Source of the DNA: JAYWXI01 sp036016955
Lineage (GTDB): Bacteria; Bacteroidota; Bacteroidia; Flavobacteriales; Weeksellaceae
DNA length: 64,000 bases
Direction of reading: 5' to 3'
Assembly: GCF_036016955.1 (NCBI RefSeq)
Contig: NZ_JAYWXI010000003.1
Coordinates: 124,001 to 188,000 of the forward strand
In this document: positions 24,769-33,914 of the stretch, piece after piece
Layout of the letters: every line of letters begins with the position of its first letter
Position numbering within the stretch: the first letter of the stretch is position 1
Notes under the pieces: model-generated
What the model was told of the DNA's origin: nothing
The model's database searches: none
The model's input: the letters and a program-made list of their open reading frames with translations, nothing else
Program-made: the position numbers and the translations under genes

Positions 24769-26559
24769 ATGTCTATACGAAGATTATTCGATATTCCTCA
24801 TCATGCATTGATAAAGTTTCCTAAAGAGGATATGTTTGCCACCAAATACAACGGGCAGTGGAAAAAAACCTCTACATTAGAGTACGTCAATATGGGGAAT
24901 AAAGTCTCCAGAGGATTATTAAAGCTGGGGATAAAGCCCGGCGATAAGATTGCGATGATTACCACCAATACCCGTACGGAATGGGCGGTAATGGATCTCG
25001 GGATTTTGCAAATCGGAGCCGTAAGTGTGCCGGTTTATCCGACTATTTCTTCTGAAGATTACCAATACATCTTCAACAATGCGGAAATTAAATATTGCTT
25101 CTTATCCGACCGGGAGCTTTTTGAAAAAGTGAATGCTATCAAGGACAAAATTCCTTCTCTTCAAGGAGTATTTTCGTTCGATCAGATTGAAGGCGTGGCC
25201 AACTGGAACGAAATTCTCGATTTGGGCGAAAATGATGCCACTCAAAATGAAGTGGAGGATCTTTCCAAAAGTATTAATCCGGAGGATTTGGCTACCATTA
25301 TTTACACTTCGGGAACTACGGGAAAACCCAAAGGTGTTCTGCTGAGCCACCGGAATATCGTTTCCAATGTATTGGGGGCGGATCACCGAATTCCGCGGCG
25401 TAATATCGATTACAAAGATTTGCGTGCCTTAAGTTTTTTACCTATTTGCCATATTTTTGAAAGAATGCTGTTTTATCTTTACCAATATAATGGTTTTTCC
25501 ATTTATTTTGCCGAAAATATCGAAAAAATGGGGGATAACATTAAGGAGGTAAAACCCCATTATATGACTGTGGTTCCCCGTCTCATTGAGAAGGTATACG
25601 ATAAAATCTACGACAAAGGGACGAGTGCGGGAGGACTTAAAGCCAAAATATTTCTTTGGGCATTGGGGGTCAATAAAGCCAAAACCACTATCGGAAAATT
25701 TTCGGGGATTAAGGAAATCATTGCCGACAAATTGGTTTTTAGAAAATGGAGAGAAGGTTTGGGGGGCAATATCATTACGTTGGTATCAGGATCGGCGGCT
25801 CTTTCGGCCAGACTGAACAAAATGTTCCAGAACGCGGGCATTCCTATTTTGGAGGGCTATGGGCTGACGGAAACGTCTCCTGTGATTGCGGTGAACTCTT
25901 TCGACCGGATGAAAATAGGTACGGTAGGGCATCCTTTGGATAATCTCGACGTTAAAATACAGCCCGATGGTGAAATTTCGGTTAAAGGGCCTTCCGTTTT
26001 TATCGGATACCATAACAACGAGGAAATGACTCGCGAGGCTTTTACCGAGGACGGCTATTTCAAAACCGGGGATATCGGACATATTGACGAAGAAGGTTTC
26101 CTTTATATTACTGACCGAAAGAAAGAAATGTTCAAAACGTCGGGAGGGAAATACATTGCTCCTCAAGTGATTGAAAACATGGCTAAAGCGTCCAAATTCA
26201 TCGAGCAAATTATGGTTGTGGGCGATGGGGAAAAAATGCCTTGTGCCTTGGTTCAGCCTGATTTTACATTCGCCAAGAACTGGGCCGATCGAAAAGGTCT
26301 AAATATAGGGCAGACTCCGGAACAGTTGGCTCAAAGTCCGGAACTGAAAGCCCGTATCGAAAAAGAGATAGACTTTCTTAATACTAAACTCGGGAATTGG
26401 GAACAAATTAAAAAAATCGAATTGACTCCTGAGGTTTGGAGCATTGAAGCAGGATTGCTGACTCCTACGATGAAGTTGAAGCGAAAAATTATCAAAGAAC
26501 ATTTCATCCGGTTGTACAATAAAATGTACGGTCATGAAGCATCGGAGGAGAAACTTTAA
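24769..26559 (+). CDS. long-chain fatty-acid--CoA ligase (AMP-forming)
   Basis: An AMP-binding adenylate-forming enzyme, 596 residues, activating fatty acids to acyl-CoA. The P-loop-like motif is IIYTSGTTGKPKGVLLSHRN near residue 180, the adenine-binding motif is GYGLTETSPV near 364, and the catalytic hinge is TGDIGHIDEEGFLYITDRKK near 430. The overall layout is that of the bacterial long-chain FadD-type group (Bacteroidota AMP-dependent synthetase). It is divergent from the acyl-CoA dehydrogenase gene. A terminator follows directly. Confidence 0.95.
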   Translation: MSIRRLFDIPHHALIKFPKEDMFATKYNGQWKKTSTLEYVNMGNKVSRGLLKLGIKPGDKIAMITTNTRTEWAVMDLGILQIGAVSVPVYPTISSEDYQYIFNNAEIKYCFLSDRELFEKVNAIKDKIPSLQGVFSFDQIEGVANWNEILDLGENDATQNEVEDLSKSINPEDLATIIYTSGTTGKPKGVLLSHRNIVSNVLGADHRIPRRNIDYKDLRALSFLPICHIFERMLFYLYQYNGFSIYFAENIEKMGDNIKEVKPHYMTVVPRLIEKVYDKIYDKGTSAGGLKAKIFLWALGVNKAKTTIGKFSGIKEIIADKLVFRKWREGLGGNIITLVSGSAALSARLNKMFQNAGIPILEGYGLTETSPVIAVNSFDRMKIGTVGHPLDNLDVKIQPDGEISVKGPSVFIGYHNNEEMTREAFTEDGYFKTGDIGHIDEEGFLYITDRKKEMFKTSGGKYIAPQVIENMAKASKFIEQIMVVGDGEKMPCALVQPDFTFAKNWADRKGLNIGQTPEQLAQSPELKARIEKEIDFLNTKLGNWEQIKKIELTPEVWSIEAGLLTPTMKLKRKIIKEHFIRLYNKMYGHEASEEKL

Positions 26560-26560
26560 A

Positions 26561-26594
26561 CAAAATACCGGCGGAAAAATCTGCCGGTATTTTG
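26561..26594. terminator. bidirectional terminator between acyl-CoA ligase and pcm
   Basis: CAAAATACCGGC / GCCGGTATTTTG, a 12-bp perfect stem flanked by A and T, between convergent genes and 2 bases after the ligase stop. Confidence 0.88.
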
Positions 26595-26604
26595 TTTTTA
26601 TTTT

Positions 26605-27258
26605 TTAACCTAAATTGGTTTTTCGAAGCATTGGAACGAATTTGTAAATCCCGAACTCTTCTTTTTCAAACTCTGTGAGCGAAATCTTGGTTAAGCGGTA
26701 AAGGATTTGTTCTTCGGAAGGGCCTAGAGGAATCACCATTTTTCCTCCGATATTCAGTTGTTTCAGAAGTTCCGTAGGCATCACTTCTGCTCCACAGGTT
26801 ACGATGATTCGGTCAAAAGGGGCAAAAGTAGGAAGTCCGGCAAAACCATCGCCAAAACTCTGGAATTTGGGGCGTAAATCCATAGCTTTAAGTTTCGCTT
26901 TAGAAAAGTCGAAGAGTTCTTTTTGTCGTTCCACCGTATAGACCCAAGCGCCCATGGCTACCAATACAGCCGTTTGGTAACCGCTTCCCGTACCGATTTC
27001 CAGGACTTTATCTTTAGGACTTACCTCCAGTAATTCCGTCTGTTCGGCGACGGTGGAGGGATGGGATATCGTTTGGTTTGCCGCGATGGGAAAAGCGCGA
27101 TCTTCATAAGCCAAATCTCCAAAAACACTTTCCAAAAAAAGATGGCGAGGCACCTCGTTGATGGCCTTCAGGACGGCCTCGTCCGAAATACCGACGTTCA
27201 TCCGAAGATAGTCGACCAATATTTTGCGTTTTCCTCTATGTAGAAATGAATCCTGCAT
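26605..27258 (-). CDS. pcm: protein-L-isoaspartate O-methyltransferase
   Basis: Repairs L-isoaspartyl residues in damaged proteins using SAM, 217 residues. Motif I is VLEIGTGSGYQTAVLVAMG near residue 84. The family-specific segment AIAANQTISHPSTVAEQTE lies upstream of it, and IIVTCGAEVMPTELLKQL follows. Length and motifs are typical of the Pcm family. It is divergent from the Gfo/Idh oxidoreductase gene and appears monocistronic. Confidence 0.95.
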   Translation of the reverse strand: MQDSFLHRGKRKILVDYLRMNVGISDEAVLKAINEVPRHLFLESVFGDLAYEDRAFPIAANQTISHPSTVAEQTELLEVSPKDKVLEIGTGSGYQTAVLVAMGAWVYTVERQKELFDFSKAKLKAMDLRPKFQSFGDGFAGLPTFAPFDRIIVTCGAEVMPTELLKQLNIGGKMVIPLGPSEEQILYRLTKISLTEFEKEEFGIYKFVPMLRKTNLG

Positions 27259-27374
27259 GAGGCAAAAATAGCAAATACAAGCGAATTTTGGCGTCTAATT
27301 TTTTTCATTTTTGCTCTGAAGGCTTCCCTTAGGCTTGTCCAAAAATCCGTATCTTTACAGAAAACTTTTTGAGT

Positions 27375-28337
27375 ATGCTGAAAGCTGGTTTGGTAGGTGC
27401 CGGGCACCTTGGAAAAATCCATTTGAAACTATTAAACCAAAGTGAAAAATATGAGCTTGTTGGTTTCCATGATGCGGACAAAGAAAACGGACAAAAGATA
27501 GAACGCGAATTTGGCTATCGTTTTTTTGAAAACTTTGACGAATTACTTTCGCAAATTGAGGTATTGGACATTGTAACCCCTACCCTTTACCACTACGATT
27601 ACGCCATGAAGGCGATTGCTAACGGAAAACATTTTTTTATTGAAAAACCCGTAACCCATACGTTGGAACAAGCCGAGGAATTGCTTTCCCAGTGCGAAGC
27701 CAAAGGGTTGATGGCGCAGGTAGGTCACGTTGAAAGATACAACCCCGCTTTTATCGCTACCAAAGAATACATTCATAACCCGATGTTTATCGAAATTCAT
27801 CGCTTGGCCGAATTCAATCCCCGAGGAACGGACGTTTCCGTTGTTTTGGATTTAATGATTCACGATTTGGATATTCTATTGTCTTTGGTTGCTTCTAAGG
27901 TGAAGAGTATTCGCGCATCGGGAGTGTGCGTCGTTTCCAAAACCCCTGATATTGCCAATGCCCGCATCGAATTCGAAAACGGTTGTGTTGCCAATTTAAC
28001 GACTTCCAGAATTTCGATGAAAGCGATGAGAAAAAGCCGTTTTTTCCAACAAGACGCCTACATTTCCGTGGATTTTCTTGAGAAAAAAGCGGAAGTCATT
28101 CGGATGAAACAAGCGCCGGAAAATCCGACTCCATTCGATATGATTATCGAAAATGCCGAGGGCGAACGCAATCAAATTTTATTTGAATACCCCGACATCC
28201 AACCCAATAACGCCATTTTGGATGAACTGAACTCCTTCGCTCAAGCCATCGAAAACGGAAAGAATGTGGAGATCTCCCTAAAAGACGGTACCGAGGCATT
28301 AAAAGTAGCTTTGGAAATCATGAAGCTCATAGGATGA
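27375..28337 (+). CDS. Gfo/Idh/MocA family oxidoreductase
   Basis: An NAD(P)-dependent sugar or cyclitol dehydrogenase-type protein, 320 residues from the ATG at 27375; an in-frame TTG lies two codons upstream. The Rossmann motif AGLVGAGHLGKIHLKLL is at the N-terminus. The family motif EKPVTHTLEQAEELL contains the conserved EKP. VGHVERYNPAF and the downstream HDLDILL complete the substrate pocket. Substrate and pathway are unknown, and no sugar-modification genes are adjacent. TATCTTTA at 27350-27357 may be its -7 element. Confidence 0.93.
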   Translation: MLKAGLVGAGHLGKIHLKLLNQSEKYELVGFHDADKENGQKIEREFGYRFFENFDELLSQIEVLDIVTPTLYHYDYAMKAIANGKHFFIEKPVTHTLEQAEELLSQCEAKGLMAQVGHVERYNPAFIATKEYIHNPMFIEIHRLAEFNPRGTDVSVVLDLMIHDLDILLSLVASKVKSIRASGVCVVSKTPDIANARIEFENGCVANLTTSRISMKAMRKSRFFQQDAYISVDFLEKKAEVIRMKQAPENPTPFDMIIENAEGERNQILFEYPDIQPNNAILDELNSFAQAIENGKNVEISLKDGTEALKVALEIMKLIG

Positions 28338-28425
28338 TTTATTCCATGAAAAGTTTGAAAGGTTCCGTTTGCATTTATTTTTTTATTAGTTTTAGAAGCT
28401 AAAACCAAATCAACAACGCTTATTT

Positions 28426-29385
28426 ATGTTTGAACTAAATTACGAATTATCCGGCATCGACATTAAGACGTTTTACGGAGTACAAAACCAAAATTTCAAT
28501 TTAATCAAATCCAGCTTTCCTACCTTGAAAATCACCGGAAGGGATCATTTTATTTTCGCCATGGGCACTCAAGAAGCGCTGGACGTATTAAAGGCCCGCT
28601 TGGATGATATTGTTCGTTTTATTTCCACCCATAATTCTATTGGAATCAAAGATATTGAGAGTCTATTGAAAATCAAAAACGAGGAAGAAAAACAACTGGT
28701 TTTCGATCAGGATATTATCGTTAAAGGGGTGAACGGCAAAATCATCAAGGCCAAAACCACGAATTTGAAGAAACTGGTAAAAGAAGTTCAGGGAAAAGAC
28801 ATGGTTTTTGCCATAGGCCCTGCGGGGACGGGAAAAACCTATACCAGTGTGGCATTGGCGGCGAAAGCCCTAAGAGATAAGGAGGTGAAGCGAATTATTT
28901 TGACGCGTCCGGCCGTAGAGGCGGGTGAGAGTTTGGGGTTTTTGCCTGGGGATTTAAAAGAAAAACTCGATCCGTATTTGCAGCCGTTGTATGATGCGCT
29001 TCGGGATATGATTCCTCATGAAAAACTCGAAGGTTTCATTGAGAAAAAAGTCATTGAGGTGGCTCCTTTGGCCTTTATGCGAGGACGAACCTTGGACGAT
29101 GCTTTCGTTATTTTGGACGAAGCCCAAAACACCACTCATAGTCAAATGAAAATGTTTCTGACCCGAATGGGGATGAATGCGAAATTCATTATCACGGGCG
29201 ATCCGAGCCAAGTGGATTTGCCTCTCAAACAGAAATCGGGGCTCAGGGAAGCCATGCGGATTTTGAAAGACGTGAAGGAAATCGGGTTCGTTCATCTTAC
29301 GGAAGAAGATGTGGTAAGGCATCCCGTTGTAAAGAAGATTATTTTGGCCTATAATAATGAAGAGAAGAGATTGCGGGAAGAATAG
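28426..29385 (+). CDS. phoH: PhoH family ATPase
   Basis: A 319-residue PhoH-like (YbeZ-type) P-loop NTPase linked to RNA metabolism. The N-terminal ~100 residues resemble a KH-type nucleic-acid-binding region (LKITGRDHFIFAMGTQEAL). Walker A is AIGPAGTGKTYTS near residue 130, Walker B is AFVILDEAQNTT near 230, and GDPSQVDLP follows. In many bacteria it is adjacent to ybeY, which is not seen here. It is followed by a strong terminator. Confidence 0.94.
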   Translation: MFELNYELSGIDIKTFYGVQNQNFNLIKSSFPTLKITGRDHFIFAMGTQEALDVLKARLDDIVRFISTHNSIGIKDIESLLKIKNEEEKQLVFDQDIIVKGVNGKIIKAKTTNLKKLVKEVQGKDMVFAIGPAGTGKTYTSVALAAKALRDKEVKRIILTRPAVEAGESLGFLPGDLKEKLDPYLQPLYDALRDMIPHEKLEGFIEKKVIEVAPLAFMRGRTLDDAFVILDEAQNTTHSQMKMFLTRMGMNAKFIITGDPSQVDLPLKQKSGLREAMRILKDVKEIGFVHLTEEDVVRHPVVKKIILAYNNEEKRLREE

Positions 29386-29406
29386 TTTCAAATTCGTTAA
29401 AAAAAG

Positions 29407-29434
29407 AAAACGCCGGAATTTGTCCGGCGTTTTT
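29407..29434. terminator. terminator between phoH and the branched-chain E1 gene
   Basis: AAAACGCCGGA / TCCGGCGTTTT, an 11-bp perfect stem followed by T residues, between convergent genes; usable in both directions. Confidence 0.88.
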
Positions 29435-29453
29435 GCGTTAATTATGGTTTTAT

Positions 29454-31886
29454 TTAATAAATCGAAGGGTACTTCTGAGGATTACTTTCATGAAACATGG
29501 CGTAGATTTTTTCCACAATATCGTCTACGGAAGGTTTACTGAAGTAATCTCCGTCGCTCGCGTAAGCTGGGCGGTGATCCTGCGCGGCAATGGTTAGCGG
29601 ATCGGAATCCAAATACCTAAAGCCTTTTTGTTTCTCCAAAATCTGCTGAAGGATAAATGCCGAAGCTCCACCCTCCACGTCTTCGTCAATTACGGCCAAA
29701 CGGTTCGTTTTCTTAAGGCTTTGGGCAATGTCGTGCGACAAATCGAAAGGAATAAGCGACTGAATGTCGATAACTTCTGCCGAAATGCCTAATTTTTCCA
29801 ATTCCGAAGCAGCTTCGCTGACTACGCGCCATGTAGAGCCATAGGTTACCAGCGTTACATCTTTTCCTTCTTTGGTGATTTCTACTTTCCCCACAGGTAC
29901 GGTAAATTCTCCCAAATTATCGGGCTGTTGTTCTTTCAAACGGTAGCCGTTGAGGCATTCTACAATAACACAAGGTTCATCGCTTTGCAGCATGGTATTG
30001 TAAAAGCCTGCGGCTTTGGTTAGGTTTCGGGGAACCAAAACCAAAATCCCTTTGGATAAATTGAGAATCCCGGCCATCGGTGATCCCGAATGCCAGATGC
30101 CTTCCAAACGATGCCCTCTGGTACGGATGATTACCGGAGCTTTTTGCCCGCCTTTGGTTCGGTAATGCACCGTAGCCAAGTCGTCACTCATCCCTTGAAG
30201 ACAATACAGAATGTAATCCAAATATTGGATTTCCGCAATTGGGCGAAGCCCTCGCATTGCCATACCGATTCCCTGCCCCAAAATAGTCGCTTCCCGAATT
30301 CCGGTATCCGCCACGCGTGTCTTTCCGTATTTTTCTTGCAAGCCTTCCAGCCCTTGGTTCACGTCGCCAATATTTCCCGAATCCTCGCCGAAAACGAGAG
30401 TCTGAGGGTATTTCTCGAAAATTTTGTCAAAATTGTTTCGCACGACTACCCTTCCGTCTACCATTGGGGAATTCTCGCTGTATATTGGAGGAATTTCTTT
30501 TACGTTTGTCGCTTTCCACTCGGATTGCGAGTACAAGTGCGAAGAGTAATTATCCCGTTCTTTGGCCAAAAGTTCTTCGTATTTGTTTTTCAGCCATTGT
30601 CTTTCGGTGGATTGGGTATTTCGAGTCAAAAGAAGGGTTTTTCTGGCTAAATGAAATACGTCCTTCTTGGCCACCGAAATGATTTTGTTGAATTTTTTGA
30701 TTTCTTCACTAACCGAAGGATTGGCGGATTGCATTTTTTCGACCAACGGAAGCATTTGGTTTTTGATTTCCGCTATCGTAGCCTGATACGCTTCCCAAGC
30801 TTTTTTTTGCCCTTCTTTTACAATCTTTTTGGCTTCTGTTTCAATTTGAGACAACTCCTCCTCGGTTGCCAAAATTACTTCGCGTCCTTCGATTTCGACC
30901 GAATAGCTTAAAATCCAGTCTTTAAATTTCAAAAGACCGTCATGCTCCGCTTCCCAAGCCAAACGGGCCTCATCCTTGTAACGCTCGTGCGATCCCGAAG
31001 TGGAATGCCCTTGCGGTTGGGTTACTTCGATCACATGAACCACCACCGGAATGCCTTCCTCCCGGGCATAGTATTCCGCTTTGGCGTAAGCATCCAACAG
31101 CGCAACGTAATCCCAAGCCCTTACCTGAATGATTTCGCATCCCTGTGTTTCGCCTTCCTTCCGTTGGAAGCCGGAAAGCATTTCCGAAATGTCCGCCTTG
31201 GCACGCTGGTCATGCGTGGGTACGGAAATACCGTAGCCGTCATCCCAGATGGAAACGATCATAGGCACTTGCAATGCACACGCCGCATTAAGCGTTTCCC
31301 AAAAATGCCCTTCGGCTGTGGACGCATCGCCAATGGTTCCGAAAGCCACTTCGCGCCCGTTGTTTGAAAAACGTTCGGCTCCCTCGAACTGGATCTCCTT
31401 GAAAATATTGGAAGCCTGAGCCAAGCCCAACAAACGAGGCATTTGCCCTGCCGTCGGCGAAATATCAGAGGAAATATTTTTAATTTTGGTCAAATCCTTC
31501 CAGCTCCCGTCTTCATTAAGCGAGCGCGTGGCATAATGCCCGTTCATTTGCCTTCCTCCCGAAGCCGGTTCCCGCTCCACACTGGTGTCGGCGTAAAGTT
31601 GTGCAAAAAAACGCTCAACGCTGAGAGCCTCCACTGCCATAGCGAACGTTTGATCCCGGTAATAACCAGAGCGCCAGTCGCCTTCGCGAAAAAATTTGGC
31701 CATTGCCAGTTGGGGAAGTTCTTTGCCATCTCCGAAAATTCCGAACTTAGCTTTACCTGTAAGCACCTCCCGACGTCCGAGTAAAGACATCTCGCGGGAA
31801 ATACACCCTAATTTGTAATCTTCAAGAACCGAATTTTTGAAATCTTGGAAAGAAATTTCCTGAGTTTCTATATAAGTTGTCTGCAT
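29454..31886 (-). CDS. branched-chain alpha-keto acid dehydrogenase E1, alpha-beta fusion
   Basis: The thiamine-diphosphate-dependent decarboxylase of the 2-oxoacid dehydrogenase complex, 810 residues in one chain. The alpha part (about 1-430) has the ThDP motif GDASTAEGHFWETLN and DDGYGISVPTHDQRAK. The beta part starts near 475 (MVDGRVVVRNNFDKIFEKYP) and contains GEDSGNIGDVNQGLEGL and IAEIQYLDYILYCLQGM. The two are usually separate in other phyla; the fusion is common in Bacteroidota. It should supply branched-chain acyl-CoAs for iso-fatty acid primers. E2 and E3 are not in the window. Confidence 0.95.
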   Translation of the reverse strand: MQTTYIETQEISFQDFKNSVLEDYKLGCISREMSLLGRREVLTGKAKFGIFGDGKELPQLAMAKFFREGDWRSGYYRDQTFAMAVEALSVERFFAQLYADTSVEREPASGGRQMNGHYATRSLNEDGSWKDLTKIKNISSDISPTAGQMPRLLGLAQASNIFKEIQFEGAERFSNNGREVAFGTIGDASTAEGHFWETLNAACALQVPMIVSIWDDGYGISVPTHDQRAKADISEMLSGFQRKEGETQGCEIIQVRAWDYVALLDAYAKAEYYAREEGIPVVVHVIEVTQPQGHSTSGSHERYKDEARLAWEAEHDGLLKFKDWILSYSVEIEGREVILATEEELSQIETEAKKIVKEGQKKAWEAYQATIAEIKNQMLPLVEKMQSANPSVSEEIKKFNKIISVAKKDVFHLARKTLLLTRNTQSTERQWLKNKYEELLAKERDNYSSHLYSQSEWKATNVKEIPPIYSENSPMVDGRVVVRNNFDKIFEKYPQTLVFGEDSGNIGDVNQGLEGLQEKYGKTRVADTGIREATILGQGIGMAMRGLRPIAEIQYLDYILYCLQGMSDDLATVHYRTKGGQKAPVIIRTRGHRLEGIWHSGSPMAGILNLSKGILVLVPRNLTKAAGFYNTMLQSDEPCVIVECLNGYRLKEQQPDNLGEFTVPVGKVEITKEGKDVTLVTYGSTWRVVSEAASELEKLGISAEVIDIQSLIPFDLSHDIAQSLKKTNRLAVIDEDVEGGASAFILQQILEKQKGFRYLDSDPLTIAAQDHRPAYASDGDYFSKPSVDDIVEKIYAMFHESNPQKYPSIY

Positions 31887-31908
31887 ATCTGTAAAATGTA
31901 GAGTTTTA

Positions 31909-31935
31909 CAAATATACGCATTTTGGAAAAATCAA
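31909..31935 (-). promoter_or_regulatory. candidate promoter for the branched-chain E1 gene
   Basis: On the minus strand, TTG then 16 bases then TATATTTG, an exact TAnnTTTG. The spacing is one base below the usual 17-23. It is 22 bases upstream of the ATG. Confidence 0.45.
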
Positions 31936-31970
31936 TAAAATAAAGCGGAAATCTTTGACCGCAAAAAGAA

Positions 31971-32948
31971 CTAAAATTTACGTTCAATCACGTAATCCAG
32001 CATAAGATGAAGCGATTTTTTAGCTTCGGACTCCGGGAATTCTTCCAGTAATGCCTTGGCTTTCTGCTGAAAATCCTTCATAACTCCGATGGCATAATCC
32101 AAACCGCCCGATGCTTTGACAAAAGCTATAAGCTCTTTTACCCGCTCTTTTTTGTTATTGTATCGTTTGATGGTATCAAAATAATACTTGTAATCTTTCT
32201 CGCTGGCATTTTTTAAGGCATAAATCAGAGGAAGGGTCATTTTCTGCTCTTTAATGTCAATCCCGACCGGCTTACCGATCACATTGGAACTGAGGTAATC
32301 GAACAAATCGTCCTTAATCTGAAAAGCCATCCCCGTATAAGTTCCGAAATCCCTCATCTTCTCGGCCACCGATTCGTCGGCGTTGTTGGAAAGCACCCCG
32401 ATTTCGCAACATGCCGCAATCAAAGTAGCGGTTTTCTGACGGATGATTTCATAATAAACCGGTTCGGTAATGTCCAGTTTGCGAGCTTTTTCCAATTGCA
32501 ATAATTCTCCTTCGCTCATTTCCCGGATAGTGCGGGAAATTACCGCCAGTAAATCGTAATCCTGATGATCCGTGGAAAGCAAAACCGATTTGGAAAGCAA
32601 GTAATCCCCTACCAAAACGGCAATCTTGTTTTTCCACAAAGCATTAATCGAAAAGAAATTTCTCCGTTTCAAACTCTCGTCCACCACGTCGTCATGAACC
32701 AACGTTGCCGTATGAATGAGTTCTATCATCGAAGCTCCCCGAAAGGTTTTCTCCGTTACCGACCCTACCAATTGCGCGCAGAGAAATACAAACATCGGGC
32801 GCATTTGTTTCCCCTTGGTCGTTACGATAAAGCGCGTTACTTTATCCAACAAAGGCACATTGCTCTGCATGGACTCGTAAAACTTTTTTTCAAAAAGTTT
32901 CATTTCGTCACTTATCGGTCTTTTGATTTCTTCTACGATATTGCCCAC
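31971..32948 (-). CDS. polyprenyl (all-trans) diphosphate synthase
   Basis: A trans-isoprenyl diphosphate synthase of 325 residues, probably making the octaprenyl-type side chain of menaquinone. The first aspartate-rich motif is LVHDDVVDES (near 88), the second is FQIKDDLFDYL (near 215), and KGKQMRPMFVF binds IPP. The start is a GTG at 32948 giving GNIVEEIKRPI, which fits the N-terminus of flavobacterial relatives better than the internal ATG. TATATTTG at 32992-32999 could be its -7 element. Chain length of the product cannot be decided by eye. Confidence 0.93.
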   Translation of the reverse strand: MGNIVEEIKRPISDEMKLFEKKFYESMQSNVPLLDKVTRFIVTTKGKQMRPMFVFLCAQLVGSVTEKTFRGASMIELIHTATLVHDDVVDESLKRRNFFSINALWKNKIAVLVGDYLLSKSVLLSTDHQDYDLLAVISRTIREMSEGELLQLEKARKLDITEPVYYEIIRQKTATLIAACCEIGVLSNNADESVAEKMRDFGTYTGMAFQIKDDLFDYLSSNVIGKPVGIDIKEQKMTLPLIYALKNASEKDYKYYFDTIKRYNNKKERVKELIAFVKASGGLDYAIGVMKDFQQKAKALLEEFPESEAKKSLHLMLDYVIERKF

Positions 32949-32991
32949 AATTAATCAGATATGAATGGTATTTTACAGAATAAAACGAAAG

Positions 32992-32999
32992 CAAATATA
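32992..32999 (-). promoter_or_regulatory. -7 promoter element for the polyprenyl synthase gene
   Basis: TATATTTG on the minus strand, an exact match to TAnnTTTG, 43 bases upstream of the GTG start; no TTG at canonical spacing. Confidence 0.35.
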
Positions 33000-33030
33000 A
33001 TCAATTTTCTGTCACGGCGTCTTAGGATAT

Positions 33031-33903
33031 TTATTTAAGTTCCGTTTGGGGAATGAAATAAAGCCGCTGCGGAACTTTAAACGGGCGACGATGAAAACGC
33101 TCTCCTGAAATGTAAATCCCTTCTTTCGTTACGGCAATGCCTTCAATCTGTCCCACGGAAGACGTCATCCCCAAGTAATACTTTGTCGCTTTTCCTCCAA
33201 AAAAACGACCGTTTTCATCCCGCTCGAATATTGTAAGGTAAGCCTCCATTTTTTTGGTATAGCCAACGGTATAGAGTTTTCCATCGTAATAAGCCGCATC
33301 CGTTGCCACATAGCCCAACGGGTATTCTTCCAATTTCCGAGCCGCAACGGGTTCGCTTCCCGTTCCGGAGGCTGGAAGCACATAGTGCGATGTACGGTAC
33401 GAAAGCCATTCTTTGGTGAAAAGGTGAAGCTCACCATCAATAAAAACCGCCGACTCCGCATCCCAATCATTGGCCTGGGGTTTGCGGACAAACGAGGTTT
33501 GCTCAGGGTAATAAAAACGGATGGTCTCAACCGTTTCCATGGAGTCCGCTGCAACTTTGTAAAATTTTAAATCCTGTCGCGTCCCCCAATTGTTACCGAT
33601 ATCGGCAACGTAAAAAAAAGAACCGCCGCAAGCCAGAGCCTCCCAATCGAAGTTAGCCGCTCCCGAAATCGGATAAGTCCGAACAAGCCGACCGTCTTGA
33701 GGAGCCAATTCGTAAAGTTCAGCGGCATTTCCACTGTCATTAAGCGTAAATAAGCGGTCTTTGTAAAACGACAACGCCGAGGTTTCCTCCACTTTGTCGT
33801 CCAGGTCGGCTACTTTGTATTTTTTCAGCTTTAACCATTCGTAAGACTGACCGTAAACACCTGCCGAAAAGGCCATCGCAAAAGCCACCCAAAGTTTAGT
33901 CAT
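33031..33903 (-). CDS. secreted beta-propeller-like protein of unknown function
   Basis: A 290-residue protein with a signal peptide (LWVAFAMAFSAGVYG, cleavage before QSY). The mature part has repeated beta-strand blades with SG/DG turns (RLFTLNDSGNAAELYEL, FFYVADIGNNWGTRQDLKFY, GKLYTVGYTKKMEAYLTIF, IEGIAVTKEGIYISGERF). These suggest a propeller of the SdiA-regulated/NHL-like kind. No catalytic residues are identifiable. It begins 11 bases after the rlmN stop and is probably cotranscribed with it, without an obvious functional link. Confidence 0.78.
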   Translation of the reverse strand: MTKLWVAFAMAFSAGVYGQSYEWLKLKKYKVADLDDKVEETSALSFYKDRLFTLNDSGNAAELYELAPQDGRLVRTYPISGAANFDWEALACGGSFFYVADIGNNWGTRQDLKFYKVAADSMETVETIRFYYPEQTSFVRKPQANDWDAESAVFIDGELHLFTKEWLSYRTSHYVLPASGTGSEPVAARKLEEYPLGYVATDAAYYDGKLYTVGYTKKMEAYLTIFERDENGRFFGGKATKYYLGMTSSVGQIEGIAVTKEGIYISGERFHRRPFKVPQRLYFIPQTELK

Positions 33904-33914
33904 GCATTTGAATT

